Below, piece by piece: positions 24,252-24,416 of a stretch of 24,416 nucleotides of DNA. The stretch comes from CAZUCD01 sp964618855 (GTDB lineage Bacteria > Sumerlaeota > Sumerlaeia > SLMS01 > JANRJK01), in contig CAZUCD010000047.1 of the NCBI GenBank assembly GCA_964618855.1, positions 1 to 24,416 of the forward strand, given 5' to 3'. Below the pieces are notes generated by a model, which saw nothing but the letters and a program-made list of their open reading frames with translations, did not search any database and was not told the origin of the DNA. Position 1 is the first letter of the stretch; every line of letters begins with the position of its first letter. Both the position numbers and the translations under genes were made by a program.

Positions 24252-24416
24252 CTACGCTTCCGCGCCCCCGTCCGGTCCGCAACTGCCATGCGGCCCGAGG
24301 GCGAGGTGGAGGAAGAACTCGCGGTTCCCATCCCCGCCCTCGATGGGGGAGGGAACTTCCGCCTGCACGAGGAACCCCGCCTGCGCCGCGGCGTCGCGCA
24401 CGGCCGCGACGGCCCG
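24252..24416 (-). CDS. tlyA: TlyA-like rRNA methyltransferase, C-terminal end, cut by window edge
   Basis: The last 54 residues of a protein entering from the right edge. The segment SPIEGGDGNREFFLHL, preceded by a helix with AGF, matches the conserved C-terminus of the TlyA (hemolysin A / FtsJ-like) 2'-O-ribose methyltransferases, which modify rRNA and begin with an S4 domain. A tail of about 14 residues follows, rich in Gly and Pro. The stop lies three bases before the start of the wecA-like gene, so they are probably cotranscribed. Catalytic residues are outside the window; the call rests on this short but distinctive end only. Confidence 0.7.
   Translation of the reverse strand, partial: RAVAAVRDAAAQAGFLVQAEVPSPIEGGDGNREFFLHLALGPHGSCGPDGGAEA

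Noticed and set aside
1..24416. Search by eye for CRISPR arrays, tRNAs, rRNAs, insertion sequences, integrase sites and riboswitches
   Set aside because: No regular repeats, no transposase or integrase genes, no cloverleaf, and no gap large enough to hold a structured leader longer than about 150 bases.

Overview
The window is about 24.4 kb of uniformly GC-rich bacterial DNA packed with protein genes. No intergenic gap exceeds about 150 bases, and I see no tRNA, rRNA, insertion sequence or CRISPR array. The gene set suggests a Gram-negative organism with an outer membrane: heptose-phosphate enzymes, an Mla/MCE lipid transporter and undecaprenyl-linked glycan enzymes, plus a Hanks-type Ser/Thr kinase and an EAL protein. 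The lineage cannot be fixed from sequence alone. An uncultivated high-GC lineage outside the well-studied Proteobacteria (for example PVC-like or a candidate phylum) is my inference. GTG and TTG starts outnumber ATG.

Layout. (1) 1-1833, minus strand: the N-terminal part of a PknB-like kinase cut by the window edge, and a GT4-type glycosyltransferase. (2) 1918-15762, plus strand, ten tightly packed genes: sbcD-sbcC; a secreted serine-hydrolase-like protein with all three catalytic motifs replaced; mlaF-mlaD-like lipid transport genes; three consecutive large membrane proteins resembling GT-C glycosyltransferases (the third DUF2723-like); a dolichol-phosphate-mannose-synthase-like GT2; and uppP. 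(3) 15841-16611, minus: a stand-alone EAL protein. (4) 16750-21067, minus: an ABC-2 exporter (ATPase and two permeases) followed by hldA-like heptose-7-phosphate kinase and gmhA. (5) 21188-24416, minus: oligoendopeptidase F, a WecA/TagO-type phosphoglycosyltransferase, and the C-terminal end of a TlyA-like rRNA methyltransferase.

How the genes fit together. Most of the window concerns the cell envelope. The GT2 plausibly makes a polyprenyl-phosphate sugar, the GT-C proteins plausibly transfer such sugars on the outer face of the inner membrane, UppP recycles the lipid carrier, and the WecA-like enzyme starts glycans on the same carrier. The hldA-gmhA pair makes a heptose phosphate precursor and shares an apparent operon with an ABC-2 exporter. 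MlaF-MlaD would power and guide phospholipid traffic across the periplasm, but no MlaE permease is present here.

Most noteworthy: the catalytically disarmed beta-lactamase-fold protein whose gene overlaps mlaF; the GT-C/GT2/UppP chain linked by 4-base stop/start overlaps; the heptose plus ABC-2 operon; the EAL protein with intact metal ligands but a rewritten loop 6; and hairpins without a U-tract directly after two operon-ending stop codons.
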